The notes beneath the pieces were generated by a model. It had not been told where the DNA came from and did no database searches. It saw nothing but the letters and a program-made list of their open reading frames with translations. Of a DNA stretch of 64,000 nucleotides, positions 39,301-51,572 are shown piece by piece. The DNA is from Marsupella aquatica (taxonomy: Eukaryota > Marchantiophyta), in assembly GCA_973895155.1 (NCBI GenBank), contig OZ316898.1:17422001-17486000 (forward strand), given 5' to 3'. Both the position numbers and the translations under genes were made by a program. Within the stretch, counting starts at the first letter, position 1. Each line of letters starts with the position of its first letter.

Positions 39301-40954
39301 CCCCGGCCTCGAAGTATTTCAGAATACATTGTCACTTTAGTGTTCAACATACAAAGGAAATAGTTTACAACTGCATTGGAGCTTGCAAGCGCTGTACCTC
39401 CCCCAACCTCCTTGCTTTTATGAAGACATTGTCTGTAATGTATACAACTTTTAAAGGAATTTTCAAAATTCAAATGTGCCCGCCCTTTATGGACCCCATT
39501 TGGAACCTGTTGTTTTATTGCATTTGGTTTGTTTCTCTACATTTTCTTGCATTTTCTCGTGTCACTGGTTCTTGCTCCTATTCCCGTTCATGTTCTTGCT
39601 CGTGTTCCTGCTATGTCGACCCTTGAGGATGTGCAAATTGCAATGAGGAGGCCCAGACAACATCATTGGGCCAATCCCGGTATATGTTTGTAATTAATCT
39701 TGCCTCTGATTACCCGTGGCCGAGAAAGTTCACTTACAAAGGTTGTAGGCATGGGATTGGCGGTGGTTTGGTTTGTTGGAAGTCCATTGAAGCAACGGAG
39801 CAATGCAACCACGACCCACTGCTAGACGGGAACAATTGTCATTTGTATAGGTTCCAAAATTTCATGGTTGATGTGTATGAGAACACTGGGCCATTCAAGG
39901 CCACAACCTTTCAAGCTGCATGAAAGCTTGTGGAGATGAATGCTGACAAATTTGTAGAGTATGGTACCATTCGCTAGCTTGAGACAATGCACAAGAAAAT
40001 TGCTCAGGTCGATCCCATATTGTCTAGTGTGGATTAAAGCAAGACATCACTTTGCTGAACATGTAAATAAGCTTGTTGTTGAGCGTAGACATTGCTCTCC
40101 TAGTCGTGCCCGTGTGCAAACAAGAGTTGAGAAAGTGATCAGAAAAAGCAATCTTGTGGATGTTGATGTCCTTATGCAGCAGCTGGAGGTGACCGCAACA
40201 ATGACTCAAAGTTTTGTTTGTCCACCATCAAATCTGCTCTACAACGTTGTTTATGTATTCACCTAAACTCTTTTTTATGTAACACATTGCAACATTCTTT
40301 TGTATGTGGAGAATATTTAGAACACAGAATTCTACATGGTTATGTATTCTTTAAACTCTCTTTCATGTAACACGTCTTAACATTTGTTTCTTTCATGAGA
40401 ATACATGTTGGAAGACAACATGGTTCACAACTTGGGGAAAGTTATAGCCCTGTTTAGTCACCACTGTGTTATTGATAATAAATATGAACTGATCAATATG
40501 CCTGTCCACCTGTATTGTTGTTGGATTTAGTAAATAATATCCAATGTTGCTTGATTTCTTGCTCTCTTTGAAGACTATACACTTGCATGATTTGTTCCAA
40601 AAATGAACAGAGTAGACAAGAATGCACAAACCATGATTGAATGGTATACATGCCGCACAATGTGTTCATTACTCACAATGAAAAAATTGTATCCATGACT
40701 CTGTAGCCTAGAAATGGACAAAACCATTTTTACCTTGTATACATGGTGGACATTGTATTCCAAGGTTGCACTTAGACAAAGTTATGACTCCCCTATCTTA
40801 CATACAGGCACCAAGGCCTGCTCTAATGGACAAAACCAAATAATGTTGAACATAGAATGATGTATAGCTTGTATACAATATGCACATTATATTCACTCAA
40901 ATTTCCACTTAGAAAAACTTCATTTCCTCCAACTTGTTAGGTATTTACTCAAGG
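36341..40954. other. gene-free stretch
   Basis: About 4.6 kb without a recognised gene. Plus-strand open frames at 39258-39626 and 39666-39923 and their continuation to about 40265 have a protein-like look (for example SDYPWPRKFTYKG), but no family could be named and several stops interrupt the path. A decayed transposon gene is possible. Confidence 0.4.
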
Positions 40955-42320
40955 TCTAGGGTTACGACATGTAACCATAGTTAGGCTAACCATAGTCAGA
41001 GACATGGTTAGGTTAACTAGGATGCACACTATATGCCAAGCGGTGTTTGCTTGGATAAGTGGAACTTAGGCTCATTATTATGGAGCCACTTGAGAGATGA
41101 GGAGAGCTTACACTGTGGAGACTTGGTATGGCCGACGGGCTTAGAGTTCAGTAAAGCTATCTTGTGTGTTCCCGTGGACGTAGCCTCGAGGAGGTGAACC
41201 ACGTATCTCTTGTGTCGACTACTTGCGCGTTGGATGTGTCATCTGCTTACCGTTATGAGTGTCGTCTATGCTCAACACAACTTTACAAAGACGCCCCCGT
41301 TGAAGCCTGCCCAAATGGACAAAACCTACCGTATTCAACTTACATTGCACGTTGTATTCAGATTTCACAATTATAATTATTTTTGTTTGTTTGACATTAT
41401 GGTTGTTGTTTGTATGCATTGTGATCAATGTATACATTGATTCACTTGGAATTGTGATTATAGTCAACCGCATTTGGACTCGGTCAGATATTGAAGAAGA
41501 GTAGAACATGCTGTGTTTTATAGTGACAATCTTGCATTATAAGAACTGCATAGTGCGTTAGAAGAACATCTCACACGAAATGGTACCTCTGGTGGGACCG
41601 GAGGTCCACTGGGAGAGAGTGTGAAACTTTTGATCCATTAAGAGAAAAAGTTGCATTTGGAGGTCCACTAAGTATATCTCTTCAGATTGTAACTGTTGTC
41701 GTTAAATCTAGATACTTAAATATTCAGAGATTTGGCAGTCAGGAATTAATGTAGTAAAATTATAAGAACATCTGACCATCCTCTCCTTCATAGAAGCTAA
41801 CAATTGCCACACTGGCAAAAGCTAGAAAAGCTTAAGTAAAAGGACCTTGAAAATTCTGCTGATCGGTACTTCAAACTTTATCGAAGAACCGTTACTTACC
41901 TATGTTAAAAGTATGGTTTTAACATAGGTAGGTAACTATCATGTTGTCCTAAAAGTCCTATTTAGTGTCTACGATGTAGAGTGAAACCTTTAGACCACAA
42001 CCCTGGGGACTAAAGTGTTGAAGTATGACGCCCTCCTTGATGATGATACAATCATGACTCATACCATGCTCACATAGTCGACACAATCCATACGTGGTTC
42101 ATCTCCTCTCCAAGGCTACATCCACACGAACACAACAACTTTACTTCAAGAGTCGTCAAACACACAAGCTCTCTCTCTTCCTCCAGTTGCTCCGTTACAA
42201 TGAGCAAGCACCATATACCAGCGACTTACACTAGCCCTGGTATATGCAAGGTCACACACGACTAACCTAACTTTAGCTAAGTCCCTAACTGTGGTTAAGC
42301 TAATTTCCGTAACCTATGAG
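40955..42320. mobile_element. long inverted repeat, arms of about 250 bp
   Basis: 40955-41222 is an inverted, diverged copy of about 42070-42320. Examples: gaaccacgtat...gtgtcgacta (41197-41221) pairs with tagtcgacacaa...atacgtggttc (from about 42076), and the gttaggctaacca block (about 40979) pairs with the tggttaagctaa block (about 42292). The middle (41223-42069) has no coding capacity. It may be a fold-back element or two inverted copies of the same LTR or MITE. Confidence 0.6.
41891..41936. repeat. near-perfect 20-bp hairpin
   Basis: Arms 41891-41910 and 41917-41936 pair at 19 of 20 positions (gttacttacctatgttaaaa against ttttaacataggtaggtaac) around a 6-nt loop gtatgg. It lies inside the long inverted repeat. 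The role is unknown. Confidence 0.85.
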
Positions 42321-42530
42321 TCACAAGACTAAGAGCAATCCTTAACATAAAGTTGGGAGTGCAAGTGAAAAATGAGGATGGGGATGTCTTTGAAAAGGGT
42401 GCAGCTCACTTCATGTACTAACCTCTATTTATGTTCAAAAATGGAACACTCAGACTACTCCTATACAAAAATCAGCTCTCTCTACAATCAATCAAGAGGA
42501 AAGAATACACAACAATTAGATATTTCACTC

Positions 42531-42533
<3 letters not shown>

Positions 42534-42579
<46 letters not shown>
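42534..42579. repeat. (AG)n microsatellite
   Basis: An uninterrupted run of about 23 AG dinucleotides. Confidence 0.97.
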
Positions 42580-42581
<2 letters not shown>

Positions 42582-43029
42582 CCATTTGCACTTTGGCAAA
42601 ACTGACATTGAATTTTGGCGATTAGATTTTTGGCCATTTTGTTTGATTTTGTCATAAATGTGAAGGGGTCAATTTCAGCAAATAGTTTTTCATTGTAATT
42701 AACATGAAATATTTAAGCTTGTGTTTTTTCATGTCTCCTTCTTCTCTAGTTTCCATGCAGCCCAATACAAAACTACAACTCAATTAGGATTTCATAATTA
42801 TCAATTTATTAGCTGCCCTTAAATTCCCATGAACTAGCAAAATGTGATCCATGGGAGCACAACACTATGGTCCATCCTGGCTTCAATTTACTCGACAGTA
42901 GAGGCTAGTGATTTTTTTATTCACTATAATGATTCAGTCACCATTAGTCAATACCTATGTTCCTCAACGGCAGAGGCTAGTGAATTTTGTTTCTTTGTAC
43001 ATAAACCTTGTGAAGTGGCAATGACCATT

Positions 43030-43225
43030 TTTTACAGACCCACTAGAGGTCCCTTCCAAAATTCCTGGCACCACAGCGTGCCACGTCAACAACAACCGCA
43101 ACAAACAAGACTCGTCGGTTTTGTGAATCAAACTTATAGTTTTCATTCATGTTTGTGTCAATTTGGGTGTAAATTTTGGGACGCCGTGCCGTAAAAAGAA
43201 AAGTAAAAACATGGGAAATACAAAG
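43030..43225. repeat. dispersed repeat, copy A
   Basis: Matches 57826-58005 on the same strand: cccactagaggtc, ccaaaatt, cacag(c/t)gtgcca(c/t)gtca, then gacgcca/gacgccg and a tail with gtaaaaa. Diverged and non-coding, with no recognisable ends. Confidence 0.7.
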
Positions 43226-43533
43226 AGCAAGACGGTTAAAACTGTCACTATGTAACCGTTTTAGTTACATTTCCAATTTTAAAACTTAAATTCAAAGATT
43301 TATAGAAAGTATTTTTCATATAATAAATAATGACTAATAACTAACTTGATAACTTCCTTGTTAAACCGCAACTCCCGGTATGTAAGGACCTCTCGTATTG
43401 TACGGCCATTAATGCTGGGAAGAGCACATAGAATCTCAGGATCGGGGAGGAGGAATGGCTGGAATCTTGAAAGTTCATCGAATTTTATACTCAAAACTAT
43501 TTACTCATTCTCAAAAAAAAAATATACCCGGTC

Positions 43534-43830
43534 GTAGATCTCATTGAGATCTTTCTTTTGCACCCTAGATCGTCTTCTAACATGGATGAATAAGATTTCT
43601 AGAGGCATTACAAAATGGACGGCAAAGATCGTAAAATTAACAAAATCGACAGCTAGGAAAGCTTGGATTTGTTTAATTTTTCATTTAAAAAATATTAACC
43701 CATTTGCAAAATGGACAGAACACATCCATAGATCTATTTGAGATCTTTCTTTTGAGTCATAGATTGGCCATTATGATGGACGAACAAGATTTCCGGAGAT
43801 AAGAAATGTTGACGGCTCAGATCGACTCTT
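43534..43830. repeat. two degenerate direct copies of about 105 bp
   Basis: Blocks near 43536 and 43729 share tagatct, ttgagatctttcttttg, atgga(t/c)gaa.aagatttc and a gacggc...gatcg tail. Spacing is about 193 bp. Confidence 0.6.
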
Positions 43831-43919
43831 CCCCCTGATTTTATTAGTCAAGGGGTCCACTAACTAATTGATGGTCATATGGCATCATCCTTAATTTGAA
43901 GCTTTGAGGTGCCCTAATA

Positions 43920-44703
43920 TAAAGAAAATGATGCGCGCTTGTGCGCCATAAGGTCCACAACTGTGCATCATACAATACCGAGTAGAAGACTACAGTAGCA
44001 GAGGAGGAGAGAAGTCAGTCCGTTTGTCCCTCAGCGATCAATAGTGGAGCTCGGGACGTAAACACCAAAGTATTATAGAAAAGGAAAAGAAAAACAGTTC
44101 CACCAAAGTTTATACACTTTATACAAAAAAAATGATAGAAAAATTTGATTCATTTACAACTTTGAAGTTTTGAAACGTCCTAAAGGAAAAGAAAATGATG
44201 AAAAGCAATGATGAAAAACAGTGATTAACTGTTTCCCTTTTTTTCCTTGGTCCCATTGGATGTGTCTGGTCTTGGGGTGGTTGGTGGCCCTAGCCCTTGT
44301 TTCAGGCTGGCCTGGTTCGTCCCTGATTTAATGGATTTTGCTTTTTGGATTTCACCTTTCAGAAGAGTAAAGTGCTCCTTTCATTTTATTTTATTTTTAA
44401 AATGATTAGTTTTTCGCAGTGCGCGATACGGTCCAAGACTGTGCAGCGTAGAATGCCGAAGAGAAGACTACAGTAGCAGAGGAGAGAAGTCCGTCCGTCC
44501 GTTTCTTTCCGTCAGTCAGTGTTGGATTTCACCTTTCAGATGAGTAAAGTGCTCCTTTCATTTTTATATTTGTAAAACAATGATTAATTTTTCGCGGTGC
44601 TCGATACGGTCCAGAACTGTGCAGCGTACAATACCGAGGAGAAGACTACAGTCGCAGAGGAGAGAAGTCCGTCCGTCCGTCCGTTTCTTTCCGTCAGTCA
44701 GTG
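43920..44703. repeat. tandem repeat of about 178 bp upstream of eIF2B-alpha
   Basis: Two close copies, about 44350-44522 and 44523-44703, each run from ggatttcacctttcag through gatacggtcca, gaagactacagt and agagaagtccgtccgtccg to ccgtcagtcagtg. A more diverged third copy lacking the first half is at about 43930-44050. Non-coding and possibly part of the upstream region of the eIF2B-alpha gene. Confidence 0.85.
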
Positions 44704-44758
44704 ATCAATCGTGGAGCTCGACTGCGGTCGGGACGCAAACAACAACACCCAATATAAT

Positions 44759-44808
44759 CGACTCCACTCGACTCGACTAGACTAGACTAGACGAGTCGAT
44801 TCGATTTG
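44759..44808. repeat. short cgact/agact repeat tract
   Basis: Repeats of ctcgact and tagac in a row (cgactccactcgactcgac...). Low-complexity sequence only. Confidence 0.7.
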
Positions 44809-46629
44809 CATCGGATTGCGAATTCGCAGGACGACGGCGGCCCGGCAGTTTCGCTCCCTCGAGCGAGACTGCAAGACGGAAGAAACGGATGACCTGCTGC
44901 AGAGGACGAGCGCGGAGGAACTGATGATGAAGCTTTCGGCGATGGAGGATGATTGATGCTGACAGAAGAGAGAAGAAAGAGGACGAGGACGAGAATGAAC
45001 TGGAGCATGAGGTTCGTAATGGTGGGAGTGATGACTGTGGTGAGCCGAGGTCCCGCGTACCAGACCGGATTGACGGAGATGGTTTGCAGTGGAAAATTCA
45101 CGAGACGAATGAGGGAGGTGGAACTAGCGCTCAAAGCAGAAATATGTGGAAAGGGAAGTGGAGGGCCCGACGCGAGGGATGGAGGGAGCCAGGCATGGCG
45201 TCGCATTGGACGTAGTTGGAACGTAGCAGAAGCGTCGACTACTGTACCGTGATTGGAGAAAGGGGCCGTGGTACATGATTGTCGTCGTCACTGATTATCA
45301 GTAGTTGCAATGCAAGCGGCTAGACTGATGTGGGCCTTTTGTTCTATTCGATACGCTCCATGCTCTGCTCTCTGTCCTGTCTTGGCGTCTGGCACTACTA
45401 GTGGTGTCACCCCGGGACCCACTGTGCTCCCGCCTCATCCTCTGCTGCTCTCAACACCATCCTCCGCCTCATCCGCCTCCATCGACTCACTGAAAGTATT
45501 CCTTCTTCTTCAATCATCAGCTTTCCCGCACGCCTAGGGTGGTGAACTGGTAATCTATGTTTCGGACCGCGGGCCTCTGATGCAGGTAATGCTGCAACTA
45601 GGGCGTGCAGTGCAGAGCGACGACGGTTCATGAGAGAGAGAGGGAGAATAGCTTGTATCACTTCCTGGACGATACCTGCGGCCAGGATTGCGGAGATTTG
45701 TGTCGATGTGAGTAAAGTAGAGGTGTTAGTGGCATCGGAATTCGACTTAGCATCCTAAATTTTTCGATGAAAGAGGGATCGATGGTGCCGGAGGACTACG
45801 ATAACGCGAACTGGTATGCTTTCAATGGCGCATATTCGAGTCATTTTTTCCTTCTCTTCGACTTTTTTAAATGTTCAATGATAATGATTAGGTACCTACT
45901 AAAGGGACGGACTGAGAGCGGAAAAAGGTATTCGCAGTGAGGGTACAGAAATCGTCCGAGTCTGCGCTGAAGATTCTCGCGAGAATCTCTGACATAATCA
46001 ACTGCGATCAGCTCTGCAGTGGCAGGTTACTAGAGATCTTCACAGGAAGCGAGAAGACTCGGAAAGAAATATTGTGATGTACTCAATTGCGTTGTAGCCA
46101 GAAGGGTGACGAGCGTGACCTCATGCACATGTAAGCGTCGTTCCCTTCGATTCCCAGGAAATTATCATCGTTGCGCGTCAAACGCTTGTTCGCTTGAGAT
46201 TGTTGTTTTTGCCGTGTACTTCACCGCCATTCACAACATGAAGTCTACCTGTCATGAGGTTAAGTCCTTATCTGGCATTGCCGTTTGTCTGCTTTTAGCT
46301 TGTAGCGCACGTATCCATATTCATTTCTAGGAATGCAGCAGGGCGAGGGCAGGCGCTTAGGATGACCATCGGTATCATATGATCATGACGATGGATTACG
46401 GTTCGGGAACTGATTGGAGAGAACTGTAATAAGATCGTTATTCAGGTCGGAAGGCGAAACTCGAAGGAACGAAACGACGAGGTGCCGCATTGCGATTGAG
46501 TGCCTAGTGTGACGTATAGAGAGAGAAGATTTAGTGCCGTGGCACGGATGGCGCATTATTATCATCACAGGACGTAGCACAAAAGGAGAAAAAACGCAGG
46601 AGAAAAAAGGCAGGCACCGCGCAGCAACA
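44809..46629 (+). promoter_or_regulatory. upstream region and probable 5'UTR of eIF2B-alpha
   Basis: GC-richer than the DNA before it, with many purine-rich stretches. Overlapping open frames at 44949-45252 are unsupported. Transcription start and any leader intron could not be fixed. No second gene was recognised. Confidence 0.4.
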
Positions 46630-49458
46630 ATGAATGCTCGCAGGTCTCCGTTTCTTCTGTTTGAACCGTCCGTCGATCTCGATAACTCCAGCTCGAAGGA
46701 AGACAGTGAGGAAGGGCTGGTGGGAGGGGTTGATAGTAGTAACAATATGAGTAGTAGTGATCCGCGCCAGCGAGGAGAGCCTTATCCCGTCCCGAACCGA
46801 GGAGGGGGTAACAGATTCAAGCTGCTGAGCAAACGTGGGGGCTTCGACGGTGACTCGTTGCACAACACTGGCCCCGTGACTTACGAGTGGCTGACGCAAG
46901 CGGAAGACGCTCGCATCCATGGGGGCTCGTCCGACGCTGGTCAGCCAATTGGAGGAAATCCTGCTAGGAGGATGAGCAGGGAGGACAGCGGCGGTCGGAA
47001 TGCCGGAGGCTTATCGTCTTCCGTCATCGACGAATTTTACTTCTGGCGCGGAAAGCCGGAGCTTGCTGAAGCTGTAGCTGCCATAAAGGCGCTGACGGCT
47101 GTGATAAAGCGCAGCGAGGCTACGACCATGATGGGGCTGGAAATTGAGCTGAAGGAAGCTTCCGAAGCTTTGAAGGTCGACTAATACTCCCTCTGCTTCT
47201 TGTATCTGTCCCTCCCTCCCAATCACTATTTTTCCTGTCTATCAAATTTGCATCGATCGGCAGCTCCATGCGAAATGTGTTCGGCTTGGACATCCATTTC
47301 TTACCCTCTCTGCTTTCCGATTGTGAAATGGACAGCCAAGTGGATATCCTTGGCTTTCGGAATCGTTTTAGCAGCTTCTGTCGAGAAGCTTGTGGCCTGG
47401 GCATTACTTTTGAATTTTATGTACATTCTCTTCGTTAAGGAAATGGCTGAATAGTAATAGCTACATCGATTCCTCGGTTATACTCAGAAGAGATAATTGC
47501 ATGAGAGCTATGAATCTTGGCCTCCCTACGAGGATGTGAACGAAGAACGGACCATCGAATGCCGGAGACTCGGACCTTTCTTGAATCTCTGTGGTGGCTT
47601 CCCGGCAAATTCCGCCTAGTTATATCAGAATTTGGAAACAGAACCAAAAACAGTAGAAGTGTGAAGCAGTGGCAATATCGTTGCCTTGCCTACCGGCGAC
47701 TCGCAGTAGTCGAAGCTCTTCTAGTAAACCGAAACTTCCCCGTCGTTGGCTCCAACAATCAATCAACCACGGTTAAGTCGTAGAGCTTGGATCTGCAATA
47801 ACGAAACCTCGGTTAAGTCGTAGAGCTTGCATCAGGAGGCGTTGTCACTCGAAGCGTGGATGGCAGATGCGCGGAGCAAAAATATTCTTTACCTCCACGA
47901 AGATACTGCTGGACTTAGCAATATTGTGCAGTATGTGCATGTAATTAGCTTTAGCAATGATGTGGGGTTCTCATTTGTGGATTCGGCCATGACCAGGCAT
48001 CGGATGCGACGTCCATATCACTGTCTGCTGGCTGCGATCTTTTCATGCGCTATGTCACTCGTACGTCTGCCCTAGAGTACGAGGACATTGGTGCTGGGAA
48101 GGCTAGACTCATTGAGCGAGGAGAGAGGTTTGGTGAGATTTCGTTGAAGGTAAGCTGTCTATCTCCTGTTTGTTGGAAATTAACTGTAATGCAATTCAGG
48201 ATCCAGTGCTTCTGTCGCTGTGACTTCAAAATGTTTAAATGTTTGTTTCCAATGTTAAAACGGTCACGAGATGTGACAGTCTTTGAGGCTGGGATATGGA
48301 TAGACTGTTTGTAGGAACAATTGCATGCTATCTGGTCTCGCAGTAAAGTTGCGGGTAAGGCGACAGGGCAGTATTCCCTTTATTGATTCATGTTCTACAT
48401 GGTGGATCAAAAGGACTGCCGTTTTAATGTTTTTCAGGGGCGTTTTGATGGTTATGCCTTTTCTCTGATGGTTTTTCCTTCTCTTGAAATTGCAGTCGAG
48501 ACAGACTATTGCCAACTTGGGCCAGGAATTCGTCTACGACAATAGTACAATTTTGACACATGGTTTTTCAAGAGTAGTCCTGGCTCTGCTGAAATTAGCT
48601 GCTCGAAATGGAAAGCATTTCAGTGTTGTTTGTACAGGTAATACATTGTTCAAGGGGATCTCTTATTCTTTTATTTGATCTTTCTCAGTTTCAATCTGGT
48701 CTCAGAACGGGATCCTTTTTGTTGTTTGTCCTTACTAGTTCCTGTAGCCTGTATGGATGTCCACTATACTTTATTTGCATGAGCAGGTGTATTTGGGCTG
48801 TTTTTTTGTCGATTATATTCTTAAGCTGACTCAGCTAATTTATGACTTTCATGTGGTCATACTTGGACTGTAGAGGGCAGGCCGGATAACACGGGTGTGG
48901 AGATGGCCAGAGAGCTTTCTGCTGCCAAGATCCCTGTTAAATTGATTTTGGATGCTGGGGTGGCATTTATTATCGAGAAAGTGGATATAGTACTGGTGGG
49001 AGCTGAAGGGGTTGTAGAAAGTGGAGGTATCATTAACTATCTCGGGACTTTTCAAACTGCATTGGTCGCAAGGAGTATGAACAAACCTGTATATGTGGCA
49101 GCTGAGAGCTACAAGGTACTTTGTGGATTCTTTGCTGACTCCTGCCAGCTCGTATAGTTGTTTTGAGTCCATTTATTGAATGTGCGACGATGCTCTTCAA
49201 CTGTGATGGCTGACATGTGGACTAAGCTTTGTGGTCTTGGGGGCCTTGCAGTTTGCCCGATTATATCCATTGGATCAGGATGATATGATACCTGCTCCGC
49301 GCCTTGTTGATTTGGCAATCCGAGTGCCGGAACGGATAAAACTGGAAACTTCTGCAAGGGACTATACTCCACCCCAGTATCTGACTCTATTGATCACGGA
49401 TTTGGGAATTTTGACTCCATCTGCTGTTAGTGATGAGTTGATTCAACTCTATCTTTGA
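46630..49458 (+). CDS. EIF2B1: translation initiation factor eIF2B subunit alpha
   Basis: Regulatory alpha subunit of eIF2B, the cytosolic guanine-nucleotide exchange factor that recycles eIF2. Exons 46630-47175, 47997-48149, 48496-48637, 48874-49115 and 49252-49458 join into 429 codons plus stop. Exon 1 ends SEATTMMGLEIELKEA, exon 2 has ATSISLSAGCDLFMRYVTRT, exon 3 THGFSRVVL, exon 4 VGAEGVVESGGIIN and NKPVYVAAESYK, and exon 5 ARDYTPPQYLTLL and the C-terminus DELIQLYL. All are family hallmarks. The first about 130 residues are a low-complexity extension before VIDEFYFWRG, longer than in most homologues recalled. The donor after 47175 (GTCGAC) is unusual, so the exon 1 end is the weakest border. 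ATG at 46630 is the first in-frame ATG. An AATAAA lies at 49679-49684. Confidence 0.95.
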
Positions 49459-51572
49459 GGATGAACAGGATGTTGGTCGTCAATCGAAAAGGCTTCTGCA
49501 GTCTACTGTATGGTCCTATCATGTGTTCGGCCATGGCAGCTGCGCTGGGTTCAGTTTCCACAGGTGCTTACTCCTCTGTGAGACCGCCCAGACATTTTTT
49601 AGAATACTGCAGATTTCTGTTTTCTCGAGGTGAGCTAACGCATTCTAATCGGAAAGTAGTCTAAGCAGACATTTTTCAAATAAAACAGTCTGGGGCTTTG
49701 TCATTTCTGGGCTGCAATTCAGCCCCAAGGCTCCTCCTGATACGTAGTCCGCTGGTGGTGGAGGGTTTGTCACGGATGTAGTCATTTGGTGGTCAAGAGT
49801 TGGTCACGGATTAGGGTCGAAATGAGAGGATATCTTCAACACCATCCAAACACCTGTCAGATATATTTGTGAATAGTCTAGATTGAATCACTATGGAGGA
49901 CTAAAATTGAGCGGAAGCCATTGATTGTAAGTGACCAGTGCGATTGAGAGTGCACATATTTTTGTTGGCCTTTTGCTTCGTTGAAAAGGCAGTTTTGGCT
50001 CGTGATTGTGGGGCAGCAACTTGATCAGCCCTTGAAAAAACTATATGTAGCAACCCATTCAGACTCTGGCCAAATCTCTGTTTCACAAAAATGTCTGGGT
50101 GTAGGCCAGATCGTGTCTTATGCATTTGCGTAGATCAATCGCAGGTTTGGGAGACGGTTTCTCTCAGCAAGTGTCAGATAACTGTTCCTCCCCCTAATTC
50201 CCTAATTAGGTCTCAGTGAGTTTCTATTCTTTCTGTAAGTCCTTCACATGGAGTCTATGACGAAGAGGCCATGGCAGACACCAGACATCTGTGACCTACG
50301 TCCTCCATAATAGCTTTGGTGATGGATATCGGTTTCTCGTCTGCTTGTTGGGTGAGTACTGGCCCCACTGACATTGATAGGCTGCAGAGTCATGACCTCT
50401 TTGCTGGGCATGACTCTTCCCCGGTTAAGAGTGTGGCTACCCCTCCCTCAAAGGCTGGCCAACAAAGGATCCGCCATGATGATGAGCTGGATAAGATTTA
50501 CATCAAGGCTTACTAATTGACGTCTTACAGTGCGGCGTTTGGTCTCTGAGCAGCAAAATGGCTTTCTTCTAAAGGCGATTCATTGGAGCAGAACTAGGGG
50601 CTTCAACGCGTAACCCCACGAGGCCTTGGATAAGGTTCAGTGACATGAAGAGTCCCTTTGGGGACCAGGGATGACAATGATTATTCATACTTTACTTTAT
50701 CTTATCTAGAGACAGTCTTACATAACCATGTCCCAGTGGCAAGTTGCTGTTAATTTGTTTCAGGAAATTTCCGATCTCAATTATCCCTGAGCGGAAGCCT
50801 TTTGAGTGAGAGTTAGATAGGTCCAAATCTTTCCAAAAAGAGCAAGTGAATTGTTCATTGTTCAGCCTAGAGGGCTCTGGCTCTTGTAGAATTGAAATCA
50901 AAATCTGTCTTGAAGCACGAAGCTACATTTGAAGCACAACTATATGTGAGAAACAAGTTTTCCGTTCTAATAGTTCCTCGTGAGAAAATTCGAAGTATTG
51001 CGAGATGGCTCGACATACGAAGATGCAGGCGAGCATTTCCCATGCAAACGGGAATAACAAATCATCACATTATTTCTCTTCAGTTGAGTAGCAAACCGGC
51101 GACTGCCATACTCAACACCTAGTGAATGCACAGCCAAAGTCGATTTGACATTGTGTAGCAACAAACTGCGCGCTACCTCACACAAATATCAAAGCTACCA
51201 TTAGTGTTCAGAAAAGGCACGTACACTGGACAGAAATGTCCCCTACTCCAAATTCTTAGCTTGATGACAAACGTGACAACAAAAGCTGAGGGTGATTGGT
51301 ACAAATGAAATTCATACGCATAGGACTACAATTACAATGGACGACAGGGGCCTTGCTCGTCCTAGAGGATTTGTGGCTACCTCATCCAACTCTTCGTTGC
51401 CAAAGTTCTAAGATACAGACAAAAATTGTACATACAGCTCGGGCTGAAAGATTTTTGAAACCATTCACAACTCCTCTAAATCTCGTGTCGACTTTGGAGA
51501 TAATTGTAACGTAACTGTAATTTCTGAGCGAGCATTCTTCTGAGGGCAAATTCTCGTTCTACATCGATGAGT
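49459..51572. other. convergent intergenic region
   Basis: 3' flanks of eIF2B-alpha (plus strand) and OHP2 (minus strand). No gene was recognised. A likely polyadenylation signal for eIF2B-alpha is AATAAA at 49679-49684. Confidence 0.5.

Noticed and set aside
44949-45252. Two overlapping open frames as a small gene upstream of eIF2B-alpha
   Set aside because: Low-complexity charged sequence, two competing frames and no family resemblance; more likely leader or promoter DNA.
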